The notes under the pieces were generated by a model that saw only the letters and a list, made by a program, of their open reading frames with translations, did no database searches and was not told where the DNA came from. A stretch of 64,000 nucleotides of DNA, taken from the NCBI GenBank assembly GCA_964645785.1, contig CAZYAV010000003.1, positions 1 through 64,000 on the forward strand. Direction: 5' to 3'. Shown piece after piece: positions 44,601 to 52,870 of this stretch. Position numbers and translations under genes: made by a program. The stretch's first letter is position 1. The number at the start of each line of letters is the position of its first letter. The DNA comes from CALWZE01 sp964645785. Lineage in GTDB: Bacteria; Bacillota; Clostridia; Oscillospirales; Ruminococcaceae.

Positions 44601-44717
44601 CCGCGGGACAATTCGGTGCGCCGCGGCCCGTACACCTATGTCATCCCGATGGGTGACGTGTACGCGGCGGAGGGCAACGTGACCTCCTATTGGGAAATTG
44701 AGGAGCCCGCCGGCTGA
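41625..44717 (+). CDS. Large membrane-anchored NlpC/P60 peptidase with long low-complexity region and Ig-like domain
   Basis: The product has 1030 residues. Residues 1 to about 565 are almost only Ala, Glu, Lys, Pro, Gln and Thr, with no signal peptide, so this part is cytoplasmic. It contains a diverged internal duplication offset by about 174 residues (repeat start TATAEAAEAAEPA). One membrane helix follows at about 568-592. Outside are an Ig-like Big2 domain (about 690-768, VSWSSEDERVATVDENGFVRAV) and a C-terminal NlpC/P60 domain with Cys906 (LDCSGFVCW) and His965 (EDGHMAIII), the catalytic pair for cleaving peptidoglycan stem peptides. The start at 41625 is set by AAAGGA six bases upstream. 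Confidence 0.9.
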   Translation: MENEREIEQKIAASEEKSAAADAKPPEKGAGSAGGRKKKKRKSRSNQNKNSPSGQSRTAALPHPEAEAAEAEKQTATAEAAEAAEPAEKAGQAATPDREAAEDKAETAGKAAPAAEPERPVAAAKQQAAKEAAQAVPKNAPGEAPAAPPEAEPEPKQKTQPGEGRGAAETPAGGAQRPKKGKKAKNRKKQGVPGRLTVEEILSEIDAVRPADGQPAAKKRDAAPQAAEPTEKAAQLKREEKAQPGAEQTATAEAAEAAEPAAKTGQTAASGREAAKDKAETEPAGKEEPAAELERPEAAAEQQTAKEAAQAVPKNAPAAKPEAETETPQPGAEQETAEPPANGMQPASPQPEGKPRRARKAGKADGLSEVEELLDEVLGGKKPLLSVTISKKKHRARKTQGAADGAASPQDAEKAHGAAQSEPQPAGAEKPGTKAAESGAVSKPEADGKAGAAAQPAQPEPAETPQAPGAESESGAAPKANEKPRTGSGKRKRKPHKKPAQPEQTRPEQTPSEPAEPQADKPAEPAQKPETPDKIPPVQKATEPEEKTAGETQKAGTAQQAQGHPARRRRPLLAAVILLLVCVVGAGGYLYWLSTKPPVIEQIDVSDALNEDNTVTMTVQLVSPYPFRTDIWCAVTQGDAPPDPDDPAWQRAQDGLCSFDVEAGDHAVFAMDSRGNLGIPGSETVEINECISIVLDKETLYLPLEGKERLAATLFILGDVPETVSWSSEDERVATVDENGFVRAVAEGETDIIAQSADGKTASAHVMVTDLIKLPNIDTASKPLLVGNPYTEEEAHLLDEILATKVEQAGYGTRAGAVAAARFLALEFEYRVPYFFENGRLSPHEGRPYCDGEGRYYHQGLYLSEDKFDDLSYVRFGPATWGQLLLNWETKYAFVGGNRYPNGLDCSGFVCWCLINGGTDVGDMGAGDEYGNNDLCDLAEKKWITTELMQSDEIQVGDLIAEDGHMAIIIGLTEDRIYIAESLVTSVRVTNYPRDNSVRRGPYTYVIPMGDVYAAEGNVTSYWEIEEPAG

Positions 44718-44748
44718 GTCCGGCCGCGGCGGGAGGGAATACAAAACA

Positions 44749-44783
44749 AGCGCCCCGGCTGCCCAATCTGGGCGGCCGGGGCG
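44749..44783 (-). terminator. Hairpin between the NlpC/P60 and patatin genes
   Basis: A stem of about 15 bp (AGCGCCCCGGC and GCCC with complements) is present. On the minus strand TTGTTTTGT follows, so it likely ends the patatin gene; on the plus strand there is no T-run. Confidence 0.55.
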
Positions 44784-44960
44784 CTGCTGTACCGGTCGGT
44801 TGTGTCGGAAAGGCGACAAGGCGGGTCGGGCGCGAAAAACCGGGAGACGACCCGCGCCGAACCGGCCGCCGCCCGGGAAACGGACGGATTTTGGATGCGC
44901 AGAGGGCGTTTGGTTCTGTGCGCCCGAGCCTCAGGGCGCGTGCGGGGCGGCCGCGGCGGG

Positions 44961-45833
44961 TCAGAACGGGAGATAATCCCGCAGGCCGAACCCCACGTAT
45001 TTCCGAAGCGATTTCAGCTCGCGGCTCATGACGGCGCGCCCCTCGTTGTAAAGCGCCTCGAGCTTGTCGGGGTTGCGCTCGGCGCGGCCGACCGTGACCG
45101 GGCGGTCGGGGCGGATGACAAAGAGCTTGCCCGCCGCCTCCAGCGCGCGCAGTTCGTCCAGCGTCTTGTTGTACCGCATCGACATGGTCGCCAGCTGCGA
45201 TGCAAAATTCGGCTGTCCGCGGAAGGTTTTGAGGATTGCGTAGGCGCGCACCGAGGTGGTGTCCGCCGCGCGGAAGGAAGCGTCCCGGGTGAGCACCAGC
45301 ACAACGCGGTCGTAGCCCTCCTGCATCGCGTGCCGGAACGGAATGGGGTCGGACACGCCGCCGTCCAGGCAGTCCATCCCGTCCAGGTGCACAACGGGGG
45401 CAAGCAGCGGCATGCTGCTTGAGGCACGGACGGCCTTCATGATATCCTCGGTTTTCCCCTTTTCAAAATAGACGGGGCGGCCGGTGGCGCAGTCGGTCGC
45501 AACTGCGACAAACCGCTGCTTTGAATTGTAAAAGGTGTCGTAATCCATTGGGACGATTTTGTCGGTGCGGCCAAACAGAAAGTCAAAGTCAAACAGGCTC
45601 TTTTTGCGGAGCAGATTGCCCACGCCGAGATAGCGGCTGTCGTCCGCGAAGCCGATGTTGATGCGCGCGGTGCGGCCGATATCCTTGGAGATATAGTTGA
45701 CCCCGGTCAGTGCGCCGGCGGATACCCCGATGACATAGGGGAACTCGATTTTATTTTCAAGCAGCACGTCCAGCACGCCGGACGTGAACAGGGAGCGCAT
45801 CGCGCCGCCCTCCAGAACCAGTGCAGCTTTCAT
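44961..45833 (-). CDS. Patatin-like phospholipase/acyl hydrolase
   Basis: This 290-residue soluble protein is of the bacterial patatin group. It has the oxyanion and nucleophile elbow motifs VLEGGAMRSLFTSGVL and GVSAGAL (GxSxG), and the catalytic Asp in DGGVSDPIP. It probably hydrolyses fatty acyl esters of phospholipids; the exact substrate is unknown. The start at 45833 has AAAGGAG but a rather long 13-base gap. It is monocistronic, divergent from the HAD gene. Confidence 0.92.
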   Translation of the reverse strand: MKAALVLEGGAMRSLFTSGVLDVLLENKIEFPYVIGVSAGALTGVNYISKDIGRTARINIGFADDSRYLGVGNLLRKKSLFDFDFLFGRTDKIVPMDYDTFYNSKQRFVAVATDCATGRPVYFEKGKTEDIMKAVRASSSMPLLAPVVHLDGMDCLDGGVSDPIPFRHAMQEGYDRVVLVLTRDASFRAADTTSVRAYAILKTFRGQPNFASQLATMSMRYNKTLDELRALEAAGKLFVIRPDRPVTVGRAERNPDKLEALYNEGRAVMSRELKSLRKYVGFGLRDYLPF

Positions 45834-46004
45834 CTGCGCGGGATTTCTCCTTTCTTTTTGGGAGATCAAAAAACACAAATAAACCGACGCAACCGCGCCG
45901 CCCGGCCGGAAAACAACCAAAAAATCGCGGGCGGCGCAGGGCAGGGCTTGAAGGACTTTTGTTTATGGGAACAACAAACCGCGGCGCCGCGCGGCGTATG
46001 TCCC

Positions 46005-46013
46005 AGTATATCA
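46005..46013 (-). promoter_or_regulatory. Extended -10 promoter of the patatin gene
   Basis: TGATATACT on the minus strand lies 172 bases upstream of the start codon. Confidence 0.5.
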
Positions 46014-46080
46014 CGCGGGCGGCCGGGGTGTCCAGAATTCCGGCGCGGGCAGAATGGCTCTGTACGCCGCCGCGCGGGTG

Positions 46081-46089
46081 TGGTACAAT
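46081..46089 (+). promoter_or_regulatory. Extended -10 promoter of the HAD hydrolase gene
   Basis: TGGTACAAT lies 40 bases before the ATG. No good -35 is present. Confidence 0.55.
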
Positions 46090-46128
46090 AACCCAGGTAT
46101 ATGGGACAATGCACGGGACGGTGACGAG

Positions 46129-46899
46129 ATGACCAGAGCGATATTTTTTGATATTGACGGCACACTGCGCAGCTTTAAGGGCGGCGGAATCGCGCAGTCG
46201 ACCCTGGACGCGCTGCACGCGCTGCGGGCGCGGGAGGTAAAGCTGTTTATTGCAACGGGGCGGGGCATCCCGCAGACCCGGTTCCTGGAGGATATCTTCC
46301 GGTTTGACGGATACGTCGCGCAGAACGGGCAGTACTGCCTGATTGACGATGAGGTTGTGCGGATGGTGACGATGGACGCGCAGGATGTCCGCACCCTGAT
46401 CGACGGGTCGCGCCGGGGCGCGTTTTCCTGCTTTCTGGAGACGGCGGACGACATGGTGCTGACCTATGAAGACGACAACGCGCGGGCGGTGTTCCGGCTG
46501 CTGGATTTGCCCGCGGCGCGGATTATGCCGCCGGACTGGGACGCGTCGGCGGTCATCAAGGGGATTGTGTTTGTCGACCGGGTGCAGGAGACCGAACTGA
46601 AGGCGTCGCTGCGCCGCACCGACACCTTTCGCTGGCACCCGCTGTTCTGCGACGTCGGCCGCGCGGGCGGCGGCAAGGATGTGGGGATGGACGCGGTGCT
46701 CGCGCATCTGGGCATCCCGCTTGAACAGACCATGGCCTTCGGGGACGGGGAAAACGACCTCGCCATGCTGCGCCACGCCGCGGTCGGGGTCGCGATGGGC
46801 AATGCCTCGGACACGGTCAAGGCGGCGGCGGATTATGTCACGGACAGCGTCGATGAGGACGGCGTGGCCAACGCGCTGCGGCATTTCGGGCTGATCTGA
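46129..46899 (+). CDS. Cof-type HAD-IIB family hydrolase
   Basis: This 256-residue phosphatase of the haloacid dehalogenase superfamily has motif I FFDIDGTL, motif II FIATGRG, a C2 cap domain, and the motif III/IV region GKDVGMDAVLAHLGI then AFGDGENDLAML. The family dephosphorylates sugar phosphates, FMN or pyridoxal phosphate; which one is not clear. The ribosome binding site is weak. A terminator is not visible before tex, so read-through is possible. Confidence 0.92.
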   Translation: MTRAIFFDIDGTLRSFKGGGIAQSTLDALHALRAREVKLFIATGRGIPQTRFLEDIFRFDGYVAQNGQYCLIDDEVVRMVTMDAQDVRTLIDGSRRGAFSCFLETADDMVLTYEDDNARAVFRLLDLPAARIMPPDWDASAVIKGIVFVDRVQETELKASLRRTDTFRWHPLFCDVGRAGGGKDVGMDAVLAHLGIPLEQTMAFGDGENDLAMLRHAAVGVAMGNASDTVKAAADYVTDSVDEDGVANALRHFGLI

Positions 46900-47013
46900 A
46901 CAAAAGCCGGCCGGAGTGGCCATGACCCGCCCGTTCGTAAATTGGCCGGTTCCAAAGCCTGTTTTTTATACCGGCAGCGGGCGAACCGGGAGCAGAAAGG
47001 AAGGTTCACGCAG

Positions 47014-49185
47014 GTGGAAAAGATCATACAGCGGCTCGCCGCCGAGTTTGGGCGCCCGGCGCAGCAGGTCGCGAACGCGGTGGCGCTGATGGACGAGGGA
47101 AACACGGTGCCGTTTATCGCGCGCTACCGCAAGGAGATGACCGGGTCGATGGATGACCAGCTGGTGCGGGAACTGTTTGAGCGGCTGGGCTATCTGCGCA
47201 GCCTGGATGCGCGCCGCGCCGAGGTGCGGGAGAGCATCAATGCGCAGGACAAACTGACCGACGAACTGGCGGCCGCCATCGAATCGGCGCAGACACTGGC
47301 CGAGATTGAGGATCTCTACCGCCCTTACCGCCCCAAGCGCCGCACCCGCGCGTCGATTGCGCGGGAGCGCGGACTGGAGCCGCTCGCGGATCTGCTCGGC
47401 GCGCAGCGGCCGGACGCGCCCGACCCCGCGCGGGCAGCGGCGGCGTACATCGACCCGGAAAAGGGGGTCGAGACGGCGCAGGAGGCGCTTGCGGGCGCGC
47501 GGGATATCCTGGCGGAGCGGTTTTCGGACGACGCCGGGATCCGCAAAAGGCTGCGGGCGCTCGCGATTTCGCAGGGAGTCATCGAGAGCGCCGCGGCAAA
47601 GGACGAGGACAGCGTCTACCGGATGTACTATGGGTTCAGCGAGCCGGCGGCAAAGCTGCAAAGCCACCGGATCCTCGCGCTCAATCGCGGCGAGCGGGAG
47701 GGGTATCTGAGGGTTGCGCTGCGGCTGCCGCAGGGCGAGGGGGCAAGGGTGGTCACCGACGCGGCGGTGCGCCCCGGCGGCAGCCCCACGGCCGGCCAGG
47801 TGCTCGAGGCGGCGCAGGACAGCTACGACCGGCTGCTCTTCCCCTCCATCGAGCGGGAGGTGCGCGCGCTGCTGACCGAGCGCGCGAACGAGCAGGCCAT
47901 CCGCACCTTTGCGCTCAACCTCAAGCCGCTGCTGATGCAGCCGCCAATCAAAAACATGGTCACCCTCGGGCTGGATCCCGCCTACCGCACTGGCTGCAAA
48001 ATCGCGGTTGTGGACGGGACGGGCAAGGTGCTGGAGACGGGGGTGGTTTACCCCACGCCGCCGCACAACAAAAAGGCCGAGGCGGCCAGGATTTTGCGCG
48101 GCATGATCGAGCGGTACGGGGTCAGGGTGATTTCAATCGGCAACGGCACCGCCTCGCGGGAGAGCGAGCAGTTTGTGGCCGAGCTGATTCGCGGCACCGA
48201 CCTCGGCTATGTGATTGTCAGCGAGGCGGGCGCGTCGGTCTATTCGGCCAGCAAACTTGCGGCGGCGGAGTTCCCCGATTACGATGTCTCGCTGCGCAGC
48301 GCGGTGTCGATTGCCCGGCGGCTGCAGGACCCGCTGGCCGAGCTTGTCAAGATCGACCCCAAGAGCATCGGGGTGGGGCAGTATCAGCACGACATGCCCG
48401 CGCAGCAGCTGGACGAGGCGCTGGCCGGCGTGGTGGAGGACTGCGTCAACACGGTCGGGGTCGACCTCAACACCGCGAGTGCGCCGCTGCTGGCGCGGGT
48501 GGCGGGGATCAACGCCGGGGTTGCAAAAAACATCGTCGCCTACCGGGAGGAGAACGGCGCGTTCACCAGCCGCAGGCAGCTGCTCAAGGTGCCCAAGCTG
48601 GGCGCAAAGGCGTTTGTGCAGTGCGCGGGCTTCATCCGCGTGCCGGAAAGCGACAATCTGCTGGACAACACGGCGGTGCACCCCGAAAGCTACGACGCGG
48701 CCGGGGCGCTGCTGGCGGCGTGCGGCTATACCCTTGCGGATGTGAAGCAGGGCGCGCTCGGCGAGCTGCCCGAACGCATCCGCCGCGCGGGCGAAGAACA
48801 GGTGGCGGCGCGGTGCGGCGTCGGCGTGCCGACCCTGCGGGACATCGTGCGAGAGCTGCAAAAGCCCGGGCGCGACCCGCGCGACGAGCTGCCCCGGCCG
48901 GTACTGCGCTCAGACGTGCTGGAGATGGACGACCTGCAGCCGGGCATGGAGCTGACCGGGACGGTGCGCAATGTGGTGGACTTCGGCGCGTTTGTGGATA
49001 TCGGGGTGCATCAGGACGGGCTGGTGCATATCTCCCGCATCGCCGACCGGTTCATCCGCCACCCGAGCGAGGCGGTCAAAACCGGCGATATCGTGACCGT
49101 CTGGGTGCTGGAGGTGGACAGGGACAAAAAGCGGATTGCGCTGACCATGCGCCGACCCGAGAACAAAGCCGAAAAGGAGAACTGA
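47014..49185 (+). CDS. tex: Tex family S1 RNA-binding protein
   Basis: The product has 723 residues. The domain order is N-terminal Tex helices (FIARYRKEMTGSMDDQLVREL), a YqgF/RuvX-like RNase-fold domain (LGLDPAYRTGCKIAVVDGTGKVL), helix-hairpin-helix motifs (VNTVGVDLNTASAPLLARVAGI and FTSRRQLLKVPKLG) and a C-terminal S1 domain (MELTGTVRNVVDFGAFVDIGVHQDGLVHIS). The protein binds nucleic acid and influences transcription or ribosome function. The start is a GTG at 47014 with AAAGGAAGG nine bases upstream; upstream ATG frames lack a site. It is followed by a Dabb gene one base after its stop. Confidence 0.96.
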   Translation: MEKIIQRLAAEFGRPAQQVANAVALMDEGNTVPFIARYRKEMTGSMDDQLVRELFERLGYLRSLDARRAEVRESINAQDKLTDELAAAIESAQTLAEIEDLYRPYRPKRRTRASIARERGLEPLADLLGAQRPDAPDPARAAAAYIDPEKGVETAQEALAGARDILAERFSDDAGIRKRLRALAISQGVIESAAAKDEDSVYRMYYGFSEPAAKLQSHRILALNRGEREGYLRVALRLPQGEGARVVTDAAVRPGGSPTAGQVLEAAQDSYDRLLFPSIEREVRALLTERANEQAIRTFALNLKPLLMQPPIKNMVTLGLDPAYRTGCKIAVVDGTGKVLETGVVYPTPPHNKKAEAARILRGMIERYGVRVISIGNGTASRESEQFVAELIRGTDLGYVIVSEAGASVYSASKLAAAEFPDYDVSLRSAVSIARRLQDPLAELVKIDPKSIGVGQYQHDMPAQQLDEALAGVVEDCVNTVGVDLNTASAPLLARVAGINAGVAKNIVAYREENGAFTSRRQLLKVPKLGAKAFVQCAGFIRVPESDNLLDNTAVHPESYDAAGALLAACGYTLADVKQGALGELPERIRRAGEEQVAARCGVGVPTLRDIVRELQKPGRDPRDELPRPVLRSDVLEMDDLQPGMELTGTVRNVVDFGAFVDIGVHQDGLVHISRIADRFIRHPSEAVKTGDIVTVWVLEVDRDKKRIALTMRRPENKAEKEN

Positions 49186-49186
49186 T

Positions 49187-49489
49187 ATGCTCAGACATAT
49201 TGTGATGTGGAAATTCAAGCCGGAGGCCGGCGGCAGAACCCGGGAGCAGAACATGGAGATGATGTGCGCGCGCCTGCTCGCGCTGCCGCCGCGCATCCCC
49301 TGCATCCGCGGGTTCGAGGTTGGGGTCGACCTGCTGCACAGCGACAAGAGCTACGACATGAGCCTGGTGGCGGAATTTGACGACCTGGACGGGATGCTCG
49401 AATACCGCGCGCACCCGGAGCACGTGCCGGTTTCGCAGCTGATGAAAACGGTTATCGAAAGCCGGGTTGTGATCGACTACGAATTCTGA
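49187..49489 (+). CDS. Dabb-family (stress-responsive A/B barrel) protein
   Basis: This 100-residue soluble dimeric ferredoxin-like barrel starts MLRHIVMWKFKPEA and contains GFEVGVDLLHSDKSYDMSLVAEFDDLDGMLEYRAHPEHVPV, the standard Dabb pattern including the YxxHPxH-like segment. It has no known reaction in most bacteria. Its ribosome binding site lies inside the end of tex, so the two are coupled. Confidence 0.9.
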   Translation: MLRHIVMWKFKPEAGGRTREQNMEMMCARLLALPPRIPCIRGFEVGVDLLHSDKSYDMSLVAEFDDLDGMLEYRAHPEHVPVSQLMKTVIESRVVIDYEF

Positions 49490-49841
49490 ACACGCGGCCG
49501 CTGAGCCGGGCGGGGTGGGCAGGCGGATTGCAAGCGGTTTGACCGCGCCGCTGCCCCGTGAAAGGCCGCGGAGCAACCGGCGGCCTCCTGCCCGACGCGG
49601 GCGGGAATCCGGCCGGGGCGCGGCGTGGCTTGCGGCAGATGCGCCGGTATTGCCCGCCCGCCGCAGCCGGAAAGGGGCGGCAATCCGCCAAAACCCCCTT
49701 CGCAATCCTGCAAAGGAAATCAAAAACACGCGGCCGGGGCGGCTCTACCGGACCCGACCGGAAAACACGCAGACAACAGCAAAGCCAGAGCGCCCACGCC
49801 GGGCGCTCTGGCTTTTTATATCAGTGTGAGTTTGCTCCCTG
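49490..49841. other. 352-bp convergent gap with terminator
   Basis: The terminator at 49782-49818 is the only feature seen. Confidence 0.55.
49782..49818 (+). terminator. Terminator of the tex-Dabb unit
   Basis: AAGCCAGAGCGCCC pairs with GGGCGCTCTGGCTT around a 5-base loop, and T5 closes it. Confidence 0.88.
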
Positions 49842-52271
49842 TCACCAGCTGCGGCCGCCGCCCCCGCCCGAGCCGCCGCCCGAAAAGCCGCCGCCGGAAA
49901 AGCCCCCGCCGGACGAGGAGGAACCGCCGCCCCCGCCCGAGCTTTCGACGGGCGCGCTGGTCATCTCCGCGCGCATTCGCTTTGTCAGGGAGTTGAGCGC
50001 GAAATAAGCCGGCATCCCTCCCGTGTCCATCCAGCTGGGCGGCTGGCTGAGCAGGCCGTCAAATTTGTGCGTCCAGCTGTTGGAGACGCCGAGCACCTGC
50101 GCATAGGGCAGGATGTCGTAGTAATAATCCGGGTTCTGGTCAAGCAGCAGCCGCAGCCGGGGCGCCTCCGCCGTGGCGAGGAACTGCCGGAAGCCGAGCG
50201 CGCGCTCGAGCAGCACCCGGCCGGTCGGGGTACGGCGGCGGATGCGCGCCGCCGCTGCCGGGAGGAGGTTGACGCAGAATGCCGCCACCGCAGCGCCCGC
50301 CGCGGGCAGCGCGCGGCCGGCCAGCGGGAAGTAGCAGAGCGACCACCCGCCCGCAAAGAGCGCGGCGCACAGCAGCAGCCGGAACACCCGCTGCGCGCCG
50401 CCCTTGTACCACCGCCGCAGCAGCGCGGACACGGCAAAATAGAGCAGCGCGGCAATCCCCTCCACCAAAAAGAGCAGGACGATCGCGCCCGGGTCGATAT
50501 ACCGGCGCAGGCAGACCGCGAGAATGCAGAGCACAAGGCAGAGCTCGGGCGCCAGAATGCCGGCCAGCACCGAGCGGCTGGCGCTGCGCGGGTCGGTCAG
50601 GGCGTTGACGCCGGTGAACTGGGCTTTGATTGCCTTGATTGCCTCGTTGACCCGCTTGTAAAAGCGATCCTTCAGCTGGAAATCGCACACGAGCTCCCCG
50701 CTGCCGAGCGACCAGAGCGCGCCGAACAGCTTTCGCTCATAGCCGCGGTGGGAAGCGTCCATTTCCCGCAGCTTGTAAAGCGCAAAGTGGCGGGAATCCC
50801 GCAGCTGGATGTGCAGCAGCTTTTGGGACGCCCAGTAAGAGATGAGGCTGACGATATCCCGGCTGTCGGCCGTCTCGTCCACGATAAAGCCGAGCTCGGC
50901 CGGGTTGATCCCCTCGGGCGGGTAGTATTCCGGCACGGGGTTGAGCCGCCGCCCGCGGTTTACCTGCGCGAGCAGAAGAACCGCGCCGAGCACAAGGACG
51001 CACGCTGCGGGCGCCGCAAAATCGAGCGCGCCCGGCTGCCGCAGAAAATTTGTCTCGGGCATGGTACAGCAGAAATAGACATCGTCATACGGGTCGTCGA
51101 GCGCCGCCATGTGCAGCTCGGCGTGCCCGCCGCGCAGCTGCGCGGTATAGCTGCCGCTGTCAAAATAGCCGTAGGAGCGGTTGAGATAGCTGCGCGCGGC
51201 AGGCGGCTGCGCCGCGAACGGCGTGTCGCAGACAGCGTCCAGCTGCTCGCATTGGAATTCCGACCGACCGCTGTACAGCAGCAGCTCAACCGCAAGGCTG
51301 CTGCCGGCGCGCAGGTCGTAGTCGCGGTCGTAGGAGAGGGTGAACTGCACCCGTTGCCCGGCGTAGTCGTACAGCCCGACCGACACATAGCCCGAGCCGG
51401 AAAAGGTGTCGTCCACCCGCCCGTCCGGCAAAACAACCTGCACATTGCGCAACCGGCTGTTGTTCTGCTCGCCGTTGTCCAGCAGCCAGAGGCTGTAATA
51501 GGTTGGGCGGTTGACCGTGAGATCAAAGGCCTGCTCGACATGCAGCGTGCCGTATTCATCAAACGTTCCCTGCGCGGCAATGCGGTGGAAAATCAGCGCA
51601 GGCTGCCAGACTTCGGCGTCGGGGAAAGCGCCCTCGGCCATTTCGACGTTGACGGTGACTCCTTCAAACGCCTCAAGCGCGCGCAGGCCGCGGAAAATCA
51701 GCAGATTGCCCTGCCGCTCGACCGACGCCGCGTCGCTGCCGGTTGAACCGTAGCTGCCCGAAGTCAGGGTGACCCGCTCGATTTCCGCCTGCTCGGGCAG
51801 GCGGACGGTTGCGCCGAACTGCTCGATGCGGGTGTCCCAATCGGTGCCGATCAGGTTGAAATAGAGATAGTCGTGCGCCGGCTCCTCGTCCGCGTAGTGC
51901 CGCAGGGTGTAGCGGATGACATAGCGGACGTCCCCCGTCACGGTGCGGTCGGGGTCGCCGATGGTGATTTTGCCGTAGCCGTCGTGGGTGTAGGGCGCGC
52001 CCTCAACCGAGACGTTCTCAATCGAGATATCCCGCTCGAGCGAGCTGTACAGCGGGATATCCCGGATGATGCCGTGGCGGGACTCGTTAAAGTGGACGTC
52101 GATGGTCTCCACGACGTCCAGGCTGCGGTCGGTTTGGGCGGTCACGTCGACCTGCATGGAGCGGATGACATAGCCGTCGTCCGTCCCGGCGGCGCGGGCG
52201 GCCGCGCGGGGAAGCAGCAGCGCCGCAAACGCGAGCGCGCAGACCGCGGCGCGCAGGAGCCGGCGGCTCAT
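49842..52271 (-). CDS. DUF2207 membrane protein with Gly/Ser-rich tail
   Basis: The product has 809 residues. It has a signal peptide (residues 1-28), then a DUF2207 domain with DGYVIRSMQVDVTAQTDRSLDVVETIDVHFNESRHGIIRDIPLY, a membrane helix near 420-440, a cytoplasmic or linker part, two more helices near 580-650 and a final low-complexity tail of about 40 residues rich in Gly and Ser (GGGSSSSGGGFSGGGFSGGG). This is the usual partner of LemA, whose stop overlaps its start by 4 bases. Function is unknown; surface or envelope stress roles are proposed for the family. Confidence 0.92.
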   Translation of the reverse strand: MSRRLLRAAVCALAFAALLLPRAAARAAGTDDGYVIRSMQVDVTAQTDRSLDVVETIDVHFNESRHGIIRDIPLYSSLERDISIENVSVEGAPYTHDGYGKITIGDPDRTVTGDVRYVIRYTLRHYADEEPAHDYLYFNLIGTDWDTRIEQFGATVRLPEQAEIERVTLTSGSYGSTGSDAASVERQGNLLIFRGLRALEAFEGVTVNVEMAEGAFPDAEVWQPALIFHRIAAQGTFDEYGTLHVEQAFDLTVNRPTYYSLWLLDNGEQNNSRLRNVQVVLPDGRVDDTFSGSGYVSVGLYDYAGQRVQFTLSYDRDYDLRAGSSLAVELLLYSGRSEFQCEQLDAVCDTPFAAQPPAARSYLNRSYGYFDSGSYTAQLRGGHAELHMAALDDPYDDVYFCCTMPETNFLRQPGALDFAAPAACVLVLGAVLLLAQVNRGRRLNPVPEYYPPEGINPAELGFIVDETADSRDIVSLISYWASQKLLHIQLRDSRHFALYKLREMDASHRGYERKLFGALWSLGSGELVCDFQLKDRFYKRVNEAIKAIKAQFTGVNALTDPRSASRSVLAGILAPELCLVLCILAVCLRRYIDPGAIVLLFLVEGIAALLYFAVSALLRRWYKGGAQRVFRLLLCAALFAGGWSLCYFPLAGRALPAAGAAVAAFCVNLLPAAAARIRRRTPTGRVLLERALGFRQFLATAEAPRLRLLLDQNPDYYYDILPYAQVLGVSNSWTHKFDGLLSQPPSWMDTGGMPAYFALNSLTKRMRAEMTSAPVESSGGGGGSSSSGGGFSGGGFSGGGSGGGGGRSW

Positions 52272-52816
52272 CTGGAAAAATCGACCGCGACGGGCTCCCG
52301 CTCGGCCGGTGAAAGCTCAAAATAGGGATAGGGGGTAAAGCGGAAAAGCGCGGCGACAAGGCTGCTGGGCACGGTCTGGATGCGGATGTTGAACTGCCGC
52401 GCCGCGCCGTTGTAGTACTTGCGCGCCTGCGCGATTTCGTCCTCCGCCCCGCGCAGGGCGTTTTGCAGGCTGAGGAACTGGGCGTCCGCCCGCAGCTCGG
52501 GGTAATTTTCCGCAAGGGCGAACAGGCGGGAAAGCGCGCCGCTCAGCTCCCCCTCGGCGGCGATGCGGGCTTCCCCCGGCGCGGCGGAGACCGCCTTTCC
52601 GCGCAGCTCGACGACCTGCGCGAGCGTCTCCTGCTCGTGGGTCATGTAGCCCTTGACCGTCTCGACGAGGTTGGGCACGAGATCCCGCCGCTTTTTCAGG
52701 CAGACGTCCATGCCGGAGGCCGCCTCGGCGGCGAGCGCCTTCAGCCGGACAAGGCTGTTGTAGCATAGGATAAACCAGAAAAGAAGAACGACGGCGACGG
52801 CGATTGCAATCCACAT
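52268..52816 (-). CDS. LemA family protein
   Basis: The product has 182 residues with one N-terminal helix (WIAIAVAVVLLFWFILCYN) followed by a long helical bundle: CLKKRRDLVPNLVETVKGYMTHEQETL and EISQARKYYN-like DEIAQARKYYNGAARQFNIRIQTVPSSLVAALF, the LemA signatures. It is an envelope protein of unknown role, usually paired with DUF2207, as here. Confidence 0.95.
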   Translation of the reverse strand: MWIAIAVAVVLLFWFILCYNSLVRLKALAAEAASGMDVCLKKRRDLVPNLVETVKGYMTHEQETLAQVVELRGKAVSAAPGEARIAAEGELSGALSRLFALAENYPELRADAQFLSLQNALRGAEDEIAQARKYYNGAARQFNIRIQTVPSSLVAALFRFTPYPYFELSPAEREPVAVDFSR

Positions 52817-52870
52817 GGGGGATTCCTCCTGTACGTTAAGCTTGTGCGCGCGCTTCGGCGCGCGGGTTAT

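Noticed and set aside
42432..44819. 795-residue minus-strand open frame opposite the NlpC/P60 gene
   Set aside because: Shadow of the Ala/Glu/Lys-rich coding strand; no ribosome binding site or domain.
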